DNA of 64,000 nucleotides from Alphaproteobacteria bacterium (GCA_021776025.1 JAJFGR010000007.1:434001-498000), one strand, 5' to 3'. Positions 27,288 through 36,475 are shown, numbered from the stretch's first letter. Notes: generated by a model not told the origin, from the letters alone. Translations and numbers: made by a program.

Positions 27288-28192
27288 TCCGTTTCGCCGT
27301 CATAAAACGGATAGCGATAGGTATAATTGATGATTTTACCATCGGTTGTTTTGAAATCCGTTGTCTGGGCGCGATCTAGACGCATTTCATCAAAGCCGGA
27401 GATATGCAGAACGCCAAGCTCTTCATGTGGCAAATGCGGCTCCACAAAAAGGTTTTTATCGTTATCCCAAAGCGGTTTGAATTCACAGAGCCAGTGGGCA
27501 TAAGCGGGTAGCGTTTCATATCCAAAATTTTCGAGGTAGCACATCTTTCCGAGGCAAAGCTGCTCAGCTGTGAAAACCTTGCCCTTTGTCATTGTTGTTT
27601 TTACAAGCTCTTGCCAACGTGGCCAATGGGGGGCGTCAGCGCGCAGAGCGAACATGCCGGCAAGTAAAACATGATAGGGCAGCAAGGCTTTTGCGGTTTT
27701 GAAGCCAAAGGGCTTTAAAGCATTTGAAAAGTAAAATCCCCGAATTTTGATAGGAAATTGTCCTAGCCATTTAACCCGGGCGCCGCCTCTGGGGTAGCTG
27801 CGGTCAACTTGCGCGGTGAGCGTGATTTTTCTTTTTTGAGCACCTTGAAGGAACATTTCGACATGGTTCCAGTTTTGCACCCAAGTATCGGCATCCATCC
27901 AGATATAGGTTTCGTAACCGGGGAAAATCTGTGGAAGAAACGGACGACATACGCACGCCTTCAGATATTCCCCTTTAATTTTATGTTTTGGGAGATCAAC
28001 AGGCCACTGCGGGTTTACGATGGTTTTCACGTGCGGTTTCAAGCGTTCAATTTGCTCAGGCTTTAGGCCGGCATCGAGAATGCAAATATCGATGTCTTTG
28101 CTCTGGGAAAAACGACGGACCGAATGGAGCCATTCTAATAGCAATGGGAAATAGTTAGAGTCACAGCCGGAGACCAGTACAGTTTTACTCAT
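27242..28192 (-). CDS. Glycosyltransferase with DxD motif
   Basis: The 316-residue cytoplasmic protein has a GT-A-like layout: an N-terminal Rossmann-like half (SKTVLVSGCDSNYFPLLLEWLHS, DICILDAG), a metal-binding DxD in YIWMDADTWVQN, then an acceptor half with LLAGMFALRADAPHW. This resembles GT8/GT2-type hexosyltransferases, but the exact family and sugar are not clear. No transmembrane helix is seen. It is the last gene of ispDF-pgpA-pncC and overlaps pncC by 8 bases. Its 3' end overlaps the COQ10-like gene by 46 bases on the opposite strand. Relatives usually lack this gene here. Confidence 0.7.
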   Translation of the reverse strand: MSKTVLVSGCDSNYFPLLLEWLHSVRRFSQSKDIDICILDAGLKPEQIERLKPHVKTIVNPQWPVDLPKHKIKGEYLKACVCRPFLPQIFPGYETYIWMDADTWVQNWNHVEMFLQGAQKRKITLTAQVDRSYPRGGARVKWLGQFPIKIRGFYFSNALKPFGFKTAKALLPYHVLLAGMFALRADAPHWPRWQELVKTTMTKGKVFTAEQLCLGKMCYLENFGYETLPAYAHWLCEFKPLWDNDKNLFVEPHLPHEELGVLHISGFDEMRLDRAQTTDFKTTDGKIINYTYRYPFYDGETDQEIDALPASVSSAA

Positions 28193-28670
28193 TCGGGCGT
28201 TCCAGAACAGTGATGAGGTGCTTAATAGCTGTGGTCACGGCTGCACCCTGTATTTGCGGGCGAGAACCTTCAAATTTATATTCAACACTGCCGGCAGAGC
28301 CCCCTTTCAGCGCATAACCAAAATAGACCAGTCCAACGGGCTTTTTGGCTGTCCCGCCATCGGGGCCTGCTACTCCTGTTATGGAGACGGCCAACCCTGC
28401 GGTGCTGTTTTTTAGGGCGCCTTTGGCCATTGCTTCGGCTATTTCGGCGCTGACGGCGCCAAATGAAGAAAGGGGAACTTCCTGAATTTCCAGCATATCC
28501 ATCTTCGCTTGATTGGAATATGTGATAAATCCACGATCAAAAAAGGCGCTGGCACCCGCTTTGTGAGTCAGGGTGGCGGCCAACAATCCGCCAGTGCAGG
28601 ATTCAGCCGTGACTAGCGTCATTGCTTTTTCTTTCAGTAAACCAAAGAGTTTTTCAACTAAATCCTGCAT
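28185..28670 (-). CDS. pncC: Nicotinamide-nucleotide amidase (CinA C-terminal domain)
   Basis: The 161-residue protein is the stand-alone CinA C-terminal domain, which deamidates NMN to nicotinate mononucleotide in NAD salvage. Motifs are TAESCTGGLLAATLT, FFDRGFITYSNQAKM, FGAVSAEIAEAMAKGAL and the SITGVAGPDGGTAKKPVG loop. The N-terminal CinA COG1058 domain is absent, as is usual in this class. It overlaps pgpA by 17 bases. The old name cinA reflects competence linkage in Gram-positives and says nothing about DNA uptake here. Confidence 0.93.
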   Translation of the reverse strand: MQDLVEKLFGLLKEKAMTLVTAESCTGGLLAATLTHKAGASAFFDRGFITYSNQAKMDMLEIQEVPLSSFGAVSAEIAEAMAKGALKNSTAGLAVSITGVAGPDGGTAKKPVGLVYFGYALKGGSAGSVEYKFEGSRPQIQGAAVTTAIKHLITVLERPNE

Positions 28671-29151
28671 AAATTAATCCTATCAGACACCCGGCGGCAA
28701 ACAACCCGGCAATTATATCATCGCCCATGACGCCCAAAGCGCCAGGGAGCTCTTTATCAAAATAAGAAGCGGGCCAAGGCTTGGTAATGTCAAAAAATCT
28801 GAACAAACCAAAAGCCAAAACAATATAGACGAAATTTAGGCCCATAAAATGGAGAACAGGGAGTAGGGCGATCCATTGCCCGGCAACTTCATCAATGACG
28901 ATCATTTTACTATCGTGGGTTCCTGTTGCCTTTTCAAACTGCTCTGAAGCCCAATAACCAATAAGGGAGACAAGGACGATGCCCAAAATGAAGCCCCATA
29001 AGCCTGTAACGCCGAATAAAATAATGCCAAAGGGCAGGGCGCCAAGACTGCCCCATGTTCCTGGGGCGGGCTTCATAAAGCCGCAGCCGAACCACGTGGC
29101 AAGCCAGATATAGGGTTGTTTGAGGTCTAGTTTTGGTGGAATTTCGTTCAT
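28654..29151 (-). CDS. pgpA: Phosphatidylglycerophosphatase A
   Basis: The 165-residue inner-membrane enzyme dephosphorylates phosphatidylglycerophosphate to phosphatidylglycerol. Three or four hydrophobic helices are visible. The conserved GFMKPAPGTWGSLGALP motif near residue 24, HDSKMIVIDEVAGQWIAL, and the FRFFDITKPWPA and GALGVMGDDIIAGL segments are diagnostic of PgpA. It overlaps ispDF by 4 bases and pncC by 17, so the three are tightly co-translated. Confidence 0.94.
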   Translation of the reverse strand: MNEIPPKLDLKQPYIWLATWFGCGFMKPAPGTWGSLGALPFGIILFGVTGLWGFILGIVLVSLIGYWASEQFEKATGTHDSKMIVIDEVAGQWIALLPVLHFMGLNFVYIVLAFGLFRFFDITKPWPASYFDKELPGALGVMGDDIIAGLFAAGCLIGLIYAGFS

Positions 29152-30362
29152 GATGTTTCGCTTGGCATGGTTATTGTGGCAAGAGCTTGGGCCGCGATGC
29201 CTTCTTTGCGACCGGTGAAGCCAAGCCCTTCCGTTGTTGTGGCTTTGATGTTAATCACGCCTTCATCGAGGCTCAGAATTTCAGATACGCGCGCGCGCAT
29301 GGCCGGCGCATGGGGGCCTATTTTAGGTTCTTCGCATATCACGGTGAGGTCAATATTGTTAATTTGACCGTTCTTTGCTGTGAGCATCTCTAGCGCTTTT
29401 TTTAGGAATATTGCGCTATCCATATCTTTAAACTCAGAATTTGAGGGGGGGAAATGCTGGCCGATGTCTCCTTCGCCCATTGCACCGAGCAGGGCATCTG
29501 TTATGGCGTGCAGACCAACATCGGCATCTGAATGACCTTTAAGGGCACGGTTGTGCTCAATGTCGATGCCGCAGATACGTACGGGGCCGGGGGCGCTTGT
29601 ATCAAAAGCATGAACATCAAAGCCGGAGCCGCTTCGGCTTGTTTGCTGAGGTTGCAACAGTTTTTCAGCCATTATTAAATCCTGCTGGTGGGTTATTTTT
29701 ATGTTTGTTTGTGAGCCTTTGACGAGCTTTACCGGAAGGTTTAACGCGGAGACCAGAGCGGTGTCATCTGTGTAGTTTTTTTCAGGGTCGGCTTGTTCAT
29801 GGGCTTTTAAGAGGTCTCCATAACGGAAGCCCTGCGGGGTTTGCATAGCCCAAAGATGCTTGCGATCGACCAGTTTATCGGCGTTATTATCATCATTTGC
29901 GTATCTTAAGGTTGAAGAGGCCGGAACGGCGAGGCTTGCGGCGGCATCCGCTTTGAGAGCTGAGAGCAAGTTGGAAATGTCATTTTTTGATATGAGGGGG
30001 CGGGCACCATCATGAACCAGTATAATGTCTTGATCTTTTAGATAAGACAAAGATTTTAATCCATTGCTTATACTTAACTTTCTTTCTTTGTCTCCTGTGA
30101 CATGCTCCGATAAATCAAGCCCCATGACCGCGTCATGATACAAATTTGCGTCATCTGGGTTAATAATGACCCGTATGGAGAGGCATTCAGGCATTGTCAA
30201 AAAGGCCTCAACGCCCCACCTAAGAACAGTTTTGCCGTGAATTTTGAGATATTGTTTGGGTATTTCGGCGCCCATACGCTGGCCTGATCCTGCCGCGGCA
30301 ATTAAAACGTGGAATTTTGGTAATTCATCGTAATCAGAATGTTTTGTTTCAGTCTTGGTCAA
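29148..30362 (-). CDS. ispDF: Bifunctional MEP cytidylyltransferase / MECDP synthase
   Basis: The 404-residue fusion catalyses steps 3 and 5 of the non-mevalonate isoprenoid pathway. IspD (about residues 15-235) shows LIAAAGSGQRMGAEIPKQYL and VHDGARPLI. IspF (about 245-404) begins SRSGSGFDVHAFD and has GHSDADVGLHAITDALLGA with the zinc ligands. The fusion is usual in Alphaproteobacteria. The only upstream initiation codon in frame before the conserved start is TTG at 30362, with an AAGGA 11 bases upstream on the minus strand; a TATAAT lies just before it. Confidence 0.95.
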   Translation of the reverse strand: MTKTETKHSDYDELPKFHVLIAAAGSGQRMGAEIPKQYLKIHGKTVLRWGVEAFLTMPECLSIRVIINPDDANLYHDAVMGLDLSEHVTGDKERKLSISNGLKSLSYLKDQDIILVHDGARPLISKNDISNLLSALKADAAASLAVPASSTLRYANDDNNADKLVDRKHLWAMQTPQGFRYGDLLKAHEQADPEKNYTDDTALVSALNLPVKLVKGSQTNIKITHQQDLIMAEKLLQPQQTSRSGSGFDVHAFDTSAPGPVRICGIDIEHNRALKGHSDADVGLHAITDALLGAMGEGDIGQHFPPSNSEFKDMDSAIFLKKALEMLTAKNGQINNIDLTVICEEPKIGPHAPAMRARVSEILSLDEGVINIKATTTEGLGFTGRKEGIAAQALATITMPSETS

Positions 30363-30501
30363 AATCGTTAATATCCTTGATTATAAAGGCGTAGAGCGGT
30401 ATGAATGGGGTAATTTAGCAGGTTCGGTAACAGACACAAGTCATAAGGAATATGTGATCGAGAATTTTTCATAGCCTCTTCTTGATTATAATCACAGCGC
30501 C
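30363..30501. promoter_or_regulatory. Divergent ispDF / ntrY promoter region with repeated CTTGATTATAA
   Basis: The 139-base gap holds two direct copies of CTTGATTATAA (30376-30386 and 30481-30491). Read on the minus strand the first copy contains TATAAT just before ispDF; read on the plus strand the second gives TATAAT (30487-30492) just before ntrY. Each could be a -10 box for its flanking gene. No convincing -35 boxes are seen. If the plus-strand box is used, transcription would begin within a few bases of the ntrY ATG. Confidence 0.4.
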
Positions 30502-32826
30502 ATGTTCAACCAGTCTTTTGAAATTTCTTCGTTTTTTCAGCGTTTCGGGTTTACGCTGAGCAATGCTGACGAAGCTGCGCAAGGCCATAAGCTCAGGCAG
30601 GCCAAGCGTTGGCAAAATCCGTTGGCATTTGTCCTCATTCTTGCATCCACCATTAGCGGCCTAGCAACATATGCGGCACTTACTGAAACGCCGCCATTTG
30701 GGAATGATCCTAAAACGGTGATTTGGTTATTAAATGTTGATCTCATTTTGCTTCTGGCTTTGGTGGGCCTTATTGCCCGGCGGCTTGTCGGGGTGTGGAG
30801 TGGACGAAAGAGGGGCCTTGCTGGTTCGCACCTGCATGTACGTCTGGTTTATATTTTTAGTATTTTGGCGGCTACCCCTGCGATTATCATGACAATCTTC
30901 TCGGCTGTGTTTTTTCATTACGGGGTACAAAGCTGGTTTAGTGAGCAGGTGAGCACAGCGGTCAATGAATCTCAGGCCGTCGCGGAAGCTTATTTGAAAG
31001 AGCATACACAGATCATTCGCGCCGATACATTAGCGATGGCCAATGACTTAAACCGCGAGGCGGGAATGTTGCTGCTTAACGAGCAGGCCTTTAGTCAGGT
31101 TATGGACACCCATTCGATGCTTCGGGATCTGTCTGAAGCTATCATTTTCAATGAGAAGGGCCGTGTTTTGGCACGCTCGGGGCTGACGTTTTCTCTGGAG
31201 TTCGAGGATATCCCTTATTATGCGCTGAATGCGGCGAATGAGGGTGAAGTGGTGTTAATGACCGGGGGGAATGAAGACCGGGTCAGGGCGCTGGTGAAGC
31301 TTGATAATTTTGCTGATGCCTATCTGTTTGTGGGACGCATGATTGACCCGCAAGTGCTCTCACACCTTGCGGCAACAAAGCAGGCGACGGAAGAGTATGC
31401 AACCTTGCAGGATCGTTCATCAGGCCTTCAGGTTACCCTTACGCTTATTTTCGTGGTTGTTGGATTACTGTTATTGATGAGCGCGATCTGGTTTGGGCTG
31501 GTGCTCGCTCGTCAATTGGTCAGTCCGATTAGTATTTTGATCACCACGGCTGATCGCGTGCGGGCAGGAGACCTCTCTGCGCGGGTGCCGGAGCAAAAAA
31601 CATTGCAGGAATTTGACTATCTGGCGCAGTCTTTTAATCGGATGACTAGCCGTATTCAGGAACAGCAAAATGAGCTAATCGAGGCAAACCGCCAGATGGA
31701 TCGTCGCCGTCATTTTACCGAAACAGTTTTGGCGGGAGTTACTTCCGGCGTCATTGGGCTTGACCAGAGCGGAATTGTAACAGTTTCAAATAATTCAGCG
31801 TCTGAATTACTTGGGCTTGATAAAGATAGTTTGAGCGGGCAAAAAATAATTAAAATCATACCCGAAATAAAAGATTTACTCGATCGAGCGCACCGCTTTC
31901 CTGATAAAATTACACAGGGTGAGATTCCTCTTGTATTAGATGAGGTGAGACGTTTTTTCCTAGTCCGTATTGCTGTAGAGCGAGTTGGCGAAGAAGAAAT
32001 GGGGATTATTCTGACGTTTGACGATATTACTGAGCTACAATCTGCCCAAAGAAAGGCGGCCTGGGCGGACGTCGCGCGACGAATTGCCCATGAAATCAAG
32101 AACCCATTAACACCTATCCAGCTCTCTGCGGAGCGTTTGAACAAGCGCTATTTAAAACAAATTCATGATGATCCTGAGACATTTACAAACTGCATTGAAA
32201 CGATTATCCGCCATGTCGGCGATATAGGCCATATGGTGAACGAGTTTTCTTCTTTTGCAAGAATGCCCGAACCGGTTCTTAAATCTGAAAATATGAACAA
32301 ACAAATCCAAGAAGCGCTTGTGTTGCACAGGCAGGCCCATAGCGATATTCAGGTTGAGCTTAAAGGACTGGAAGAGGCTGTTTACTTTGCCGATGTGGAT
32401 GCGCAGCAAATTCGTCAGGCTGTTAATAATCTTGTTCAGAATGCTGTTGATTCAATAATAGCGTGGGAGGATAAGCCTAAAAAATATAAGGCGCATATTT
32501 CCGTGCTGATTGGCGCGAAAAATGAAGATGAGTTTTTTGTGGCGGTGAGTGATAATGGCCCGGGGTTTCCTAAAGATGAGGAGGTCTCTCGTTTGACAGA
32601 GCCGTATGTTACGCATAAACAAAAAGGAACGGGGTTGGGGCTGGCGATTGTTAAAAAAATTATGGAAGATCACGATGGACGCATTATTTTGAAGGCGCCG
32701 GCATGGATTAAAAGCAATCATGGGTGGCAAGACTTGGACGGTGCGACGGCAATTCTTGTGTTGCCGCTAGAATCCATGATGTCTGAAGGAAAATCACCAG
32801 ATCAACCCAAAAGAGCAAACGGTTAG
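30502..32826 (+). CDS. ntrY: NtrY-type membrane sensor histidine kinase
   Basis: The 774-residue kinase has three N-terminal helices in the first 140 residues, a periplasmic or extended sensor part, another helix near residues 315-340, a HAMP domain (ARQLVSPISILITTADRVRAGDLSARVP), a PAS domain (about 405-515), and the kinase core. The phosphoacceptor is His530 in RRIAHEIKNPLTPIQLSAERL; ATP-binding motifs are VNNLVQNAVDSI, VSDNGPGF and GTGLGLAIVKKI. It should phosphorylate NtrX, encoded 10 bases on, in nitrogen/redox and envelope control. No ribosome site precedes its ATG. NtrB-NtrC are not upstream. Confidence 0.95.
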   Translation: MFNQSFEISSFFQRFGFTLSNADEAAQGHKLRQAKRWQNPLAFVLILASTISGLATYAALTETPPFGNDPKTVIWLLNVDLILLLALVGLIARRLVGVWSGRKRGLAGSHLHVRLVYIFSILAATPAIIMTIFSAVFFHYGVQSWFSEQVSTAVNESQAVAEAYLKEHTQIIRADTLAMANDLNREAGMLLLNEQAFSQVMDTHSMLRDLSEAIIFNEKGRVLARSGLTFSLEFEDIPYYALNAANEGEVVLMTGGNEDRVRALVKLDNFADAYLFVGRMIDPQVLSHLAATKQATEEYATLQDRSSGLQVTLTLIFVVVGLLLLMSAIWFGLVLARQLVSPISILITTADRVRAGDLSARVPEQKTLQEFDYLAQSFNRMTSRIQEQQNELIEANRQMDRRRHFTETVLAGVTSGVIGLDQSGIVTVSNNSASELLGLDKDSLSGQKIIKIIPEIKDLLDRAHRFPDKITQGEIPLVLDEVRRFFLVRIAVERVGEEEMGIILTFDDITELQSAQRKAAWADVARRIAHEIKNPLTPIQLSAERLNKRYLKQIHDDPETFTNCIETIIRHVGDIGHMVNEFSSFARMPEPVLKSENMNKQIQEALVLHRQAHSDIQVELKGLEEAVYFADVDAQQIRQAVNNLVQNAVDSIIAWEDKPKKYKAHISVLIGAKNEDEFFVAVSDNGPGFPKDEEVSRLTEPYVTHKQKGTGLGLAIVKKIMEDHDGRIILKAPAWIKSNHGWQDLDGATAILVLPLESMMSEGKSPDQPKRANG

Positions 32827-32836
32827 AGCCTGTCAA

Positions 32837-34279
32837 ATGAGCGCAGATATTTTAATTGTAGATGATGAAGCTGATATACGCAGCCTGATACGCGGTATTT
32901 TGGACGATGAGGGCTATGAAACGCGTGAAGCGGGAAACTCTACGGCGGCCTTTGCGGAGGTGGAGAAGAAGGTCCCTGATCTGATTGTTCTGGATATATG
33001 GCTGCAGGGAAGTGACAAGGACGGGCTGGAAATTTTAAAGGCCCTAAAAGAGCAGCATGGGGCATTGCCGTTTGTGATGATTAGCGGGCATGGCACGATT
33101 GAAACAGCGGTATCAGCGATTAAGGACGGGGCTTATGATTTTATTGAGAAGCCGTTTAAGTCTGATCGTTTGCTGATGTTAATTTCCCGGGCGCTTGAAA
33201 CAGCTGCTCTGCGACGAGAAAATGCGGCTTTGAAGAAAAGGTCATTTGGGGAAGCAGACCAGCTGATAGGGAAATCTCCTGTTATCCAAAATATCCAGCA
33301 GCTTATTGAACGCGCCGCGCCCACAAACAGCCGCATTCTGATTACGGGTGAGGCTGGCACTGGTAAAGATATAGTAGCGCGCCTTATTCACAAGAATTCT
33401 GAACGGGCAGAAGAAGGCTTTATGGTGCTTAACTGTGCAACATTGCGGCCGGAGCGCCTTGAGATTGAGCTTTTTGGTGAGGAAGCAGGTCTACAAGGTG
33501 ATGGCGGGCATATAGGCATATTAGAACAAGCGAATGGCGGAACACTTCTTTTGGATGAAATTGCTGATATGCCGCTGGAAACACAAGGTAAGATTGTTCG
33601 GGTGCTACAGGAGCAGCGATTCCATAAAATCGGCGGGCAAAAGGACATTGAATCAGATGTGCGGGTCATAGCTACAACGAATAAGGATCTTGAAGCCTTG
33701 ATTGAGAATGGCGACTTTAGAGAGGACCTCTATTATCGTTTGAATGTTATTCAGATCCAAATTCCTTCTTTAAGGAAGCGCACTGAGGATATTCCAGAGC
33801 TTACAAATGCTTTTATGGCCGATATGCTGAAGCAATTAGGCTTTGAAGAGCAAACATTAACAAATGCGGCTCTTAACATATTTAAATCCTATGGCTGGCC
33901 GGGGAATATCAGGCAGCTTAAGAACGTTATTGAATGGGTTTGTATTATGCATGGCGGCGACAATAAAGGGAGTTTGGGCCCAGAGGACCTGCCCCCAGAA
34001 ATTTCCGGGGGGAAATGTGCAGCCATAGGGGCCGATTTACAGTCTGGCTTTGACGATAATTTTATGGAACTACCGTTGCGCGATGCGCGGGAAGAATTTG
34101 AGCGTAAGTATTTGCTAGCGCAGGTTGCGCGCTTTGATGGGAATATCTCTAAAACAGCGGAATTTGTTGGGATGGAGAGATCGGCGTTGCATAGAAAGTT
34201 AAAATCATTACAGATACATCAAGAAAAAACTCAAGATCATGATAAAACTGTGAGTGATATAAGCAGAAAGAGGGCTTAA
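32837..34279 (+). CDS. ntrX: NtrX-type response regulator with AAA+ domain
   Basis: The 480-residue regulator has a receiver domain (phosphorylation at Asp53 in LIVLDIWLQ), a central AAA+ domain (about 140-370; Walker A TGEAGTGKD, Walker B GGTLLLDEIADMP) and a C-terminal Fis-type helix-turn-helix (DGNISKTAEFVGMERSALHRKLK). Between ELFGEE and the GGTLLLDE motif the sequence reads EAGLQGDGGHIGILEQAN, with no GAFTGA sigma-54 contact loop. Lack of that loop is known for NtrX of several Alphaproteobacteria and suggests action without sigma-54. Partner of ntrY. Confidence 0.95.
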   Translation: MSADILIVDDEADIRSLIRGILDDEGYETREAGNSTAAFAEVEKKVPDLIVLDIWLQGSDKDGLEILKALKEQHGALPFVMISGHGTIETAVSAIKDGAYDFIEKPFKSDRLLMLISRALETAALRRENAALKKRSFGEADQLIGKSPVIQNIQQLIERAAPTNSRILITGEAGTGKDIVARLIHKNSERAEEGFMVLNCATLRPERLEIELFGEEAGLQGDGGHIGILEQANGGTLLLDEIADMPLETQGKIVRVLQEQRFHKIGGQKDIESDVRVIATTNKDLEALIENGDFREDLYYRLNVIQIQIPSLRKRTEDIPELTNAFMADMLKQLGFEEQTLTNAALNIFKSYGWPGNIRQLKNVIEWVCIMHGGDNKGSLGPEDLPPEISGGKCAAIGADLQSGFDDNFMELPLRDAREEFERKYLLAQVARFDGNISKTAEFVGMERSALHRKLKSLQIHQEKTQDHDKTVSDISRKRA

Positions 34280-34283
34280 TCCA

Positions 34284-35660
34284 ATGAGAGTGATTATTTG
34301 TGGGGCCGGGCAGGTTGGTTATAACATTGCCGAATATCTCGCCAGAGAAGAGAACGACGTCACAGTTGTGGACCTAAGCCGTGAGCTTATTGCACGTATT
34401 AATGACGAACTTGATGTGAATGCTATTTACGGGCATGCCTCAAATCCCGATGTTTTAAAAGCAGCGGGGGCGAATGATGCAGATATGATTGTGGCGGTGA
34501 CGCAATCTGATGAAGTGAATATGGTGGCGTGTCAGATTGGTCACTCCTTATTCGGCATTCCTAAAAAAATTGCACGTGTGCGTGAGCAAGCTTATTTACA
34601 GCCTGAATGGTCAAATCTGTTTAGCCGCGCTCACATGCCAATTGACGTGATTATCTCGCCTGAGGTGATTGTCGCAAAGGATATCTATCAACGTTTGGCC
34701 GTACCGGGCACAACATTTGTGAATATCGTTGCGGATGGCTTGGCGCATATGATTGGCGTCGTGTGTGAGGAAGATTGCCCGGTGGTGAATACTCCGCTTA
34801 GCCAGCTTCACAATCTTTTCCCTGATTTGTCTTTTCAAGTTTTAGCTATCTTACGGAAAAATAAACCCATTATTCCTGATGAAACAGACCAGCTTGAAGT
34901 GGGGGATGAGGTATATTTCATTGTTGACACCAACCATATGAAACGGGTGATGACGGCGTTTGGACACGAGGAAAAAGAAGCGCGTAAAATTATTATTGCC
35001 GGAGGAGGCAGTATTGGGCTGACACTTGCCAATCTTATTCGTCAACGTTCAAAAAGCGTTCAAATTAAGCTTATAGAGCAAGATAAGGAGCGGGCTGAGT
35101 TTTTAAGCGAGCAGCTCGAAAATCTTATTATTCTTAACGGGAGCTCACTTGATAAAGACATTCTTGAAGAGGCGGCTATTGAAAATGTAGAGACCTTGGT
35201 CGCCGTGACCAATGATGATGAGAGCAATATTCTGGGTTCATTGCTGGCCAAACAATATGGCTGTGAGCGTGCAATTACTCTGGTGAATAATGAGGCTTAT
35301 TATCCGCTTGTTGGGCCGCTTGGTGTTGATGCTATGGTTTCCCCACGCTCTATTATTGTGGCGAATATCATGCAACATGTTCGCAGAGGGCGCATTAAGG
35401 GCCTCTATAACATTCGTGATGGGTTTGCCGAGGTGATTGAGGCAGAAGTGTCGGAGACATCCTCTATCGTCAATACGACGATTGAAGAGCTCAATTTACC
35501 CCACGAGGTGATTGTGGGCGGCGTTATTCGTGATGGTGAATTCATAATGCCAGAGCTGACATTTACCATTCGTGCGGGAGATGATGTGATCATTCTAGCC
35601 TCAAGAGCGCAGGCCCAAAATGTAGAGAAAATGTTCTCCGTTCAAGTCGATTTATTTTGA
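34284..35660 (+). CDS. trkA: Trk potassium uptake regulator TrkA
   Basis: The 458-residue peripheral membrane protein gates TrkH/TrkG channels. It consists of two similar halves, each an RCK_N NAD-binding domain followed by an RCK_C domain: MRVIICGAGQVGYNIAEYLA at the start and KIIIAGGGSIGLTLANLI near residue 233. Each half has the acidic strand-end expected for NAD(H) binding. It begins 4 bases after ntrX, the standard alphaproteobacterial linkage. The membrane partner TrkH is not in the window. Confidence 0.95.
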   Translation: MRVIICGAGQVGYNIAEYLAREENDVTVVDLSRELIARINDELDVNAIYGHASNPDVLKAAGANDADMIVAVTQSDEVNMVACQIGHSLFGIPKKIARVREQAYLQPEWSNLFSRAHMPIDVIISPEVIVAKDIYQRLAVPGTTFVNIVADGLAHMIGVVCEEDCPVVNTPLSQLHNLFPDLSFQVLAILRKNKPIIPDETDQLEVGDEVYFIVDTNHMKRVMTAFGHEEKEARKIIIAGGGSIGLTLANLIRQRSKSVQIKLIEQDKERAEFLSEQLENLIILNGSSLDKDILEEAAIENVETLVAVTNDDESNILGSLLAKQYGCERAITLVNNEAYYPLVGPLGVDAMVSPRSIIVANIMQHVRRGRIKGLYNIRDGFAEVIEAEVSETSSIVNTTIEELNLPHEVIVGGVIRDGEFIMPELTFTIRAGDDVIILASRAQAQNVEKMFSVQVDLF

Positions 35661-35668
35661 GTGAAGCA

Positions 35669-36475
35669 ATGAAGCTTGGTGTTTTTGATTCAGGTCTGGG
35701 CGGCATTATGATTGCCAAGGCAATACGCGACCTTCTCCCAAATATAGATATAGTTTGCCTCGGTGACACGATGCATATGCCATACGGTAATCGTTCTGAA
35801 GGCGCTATTTACACGCATACAAAAGCAGCAATGGAATATTTGTTTGCAGATCAGGATTGTCAGCTCATCGTGATGGCTTGTAATACGGCCAGCGCCTCTG
35901 CGCTCCGCAAGCTCCAGCAAGAATATCTACCGCAAGCTAATCCTGGGCGCCGGATACTTGGTGTGGTGGTGCCGACGATCGAATATGCTCTAGATCAGGG
36001 ACATAAGCGGATTGGTTTGATTGGTACAAACTATACGGTGAATTCCAATGTCTATGAGGAAGAGCTGCAGAAGATCAATCCGGATATAGAGATATTCCAA
36101 GTTAATACGCCGCTGCTTGTTCCTCTCATTGAAAATGATGGCATGGAGTGGGTTGAAGGGGTGCTTGATCGTTATATCAAACCGCTTTTAGATAAGAACA
36201 TTGAAACACTTATTTTAAGCTGTACGCATTATGCGTGCCTTAAAGACCTTATTCGTCAGCGTTATGATATTGACGTGATATCGCAAGATGAGATTATTCC
36301 AATAAAGCTGCAAGATTATCTAAATAGACATCCGGAAAGCATGGATTTGTTGTCTCAAAATAGCGCCGAAGAGTTCTATGTTACTGACTTAACTGACAGC
36401 TATGTAAGAAAAGCAGCCTCATTTTTTGATAAGGGCATTCAACTCAGTCATGTTTCGACAGATAAGGCAGCATGA
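35669..36475 (+). CDS. murI: Glutamate racemase
   Basis: The 268-residue enzyme makes D-glutamate for peptidoglycan. The family start KLGVFDSGLGGIMIAKAI, DTMHMPYGNRS, the first catalytic cysteine in VMACNTASASAL and the second in LILSCTHYACL are all present. An in-frame TTG at 35657, overlapping the trkA stop, would add four residues; ATG 35669 fits the family start better, though its ribosome site is weak. It lies between trkA and hfq, not its common place. It overlaps the HAD gene by four bases. Confidence 0.93.
   Translation: MKLGVFDSGLGGIMIAKAIRDLLPNIDIVCLGDTMHMPYGNRSEGAIYTHTKAAMEYLFADQDCQLIVMACNTASASALRKLQQEYLPQANPGRRILGVVVPTIEYALDQGHKRIGLIGTNYTVNSNVYEEELQKINPDIEIFQVNTPLLVPLIENDGMEWVEGVLDRYIKPLLDKNIETLILSCTHYACLKDLIRQRYDIDVISQDEIIPIKLQDYLNRHPESMDLLSQNSAEEFYVTDLTDSYVRKAASFFDKGIQLSHVSTDKAA

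Noticed and set aside
28185-28670. cinA as evidence for natural competence
   Set aside because: Only the NMN amidase domain is present and comEC is broken, so no competence role is inferred.
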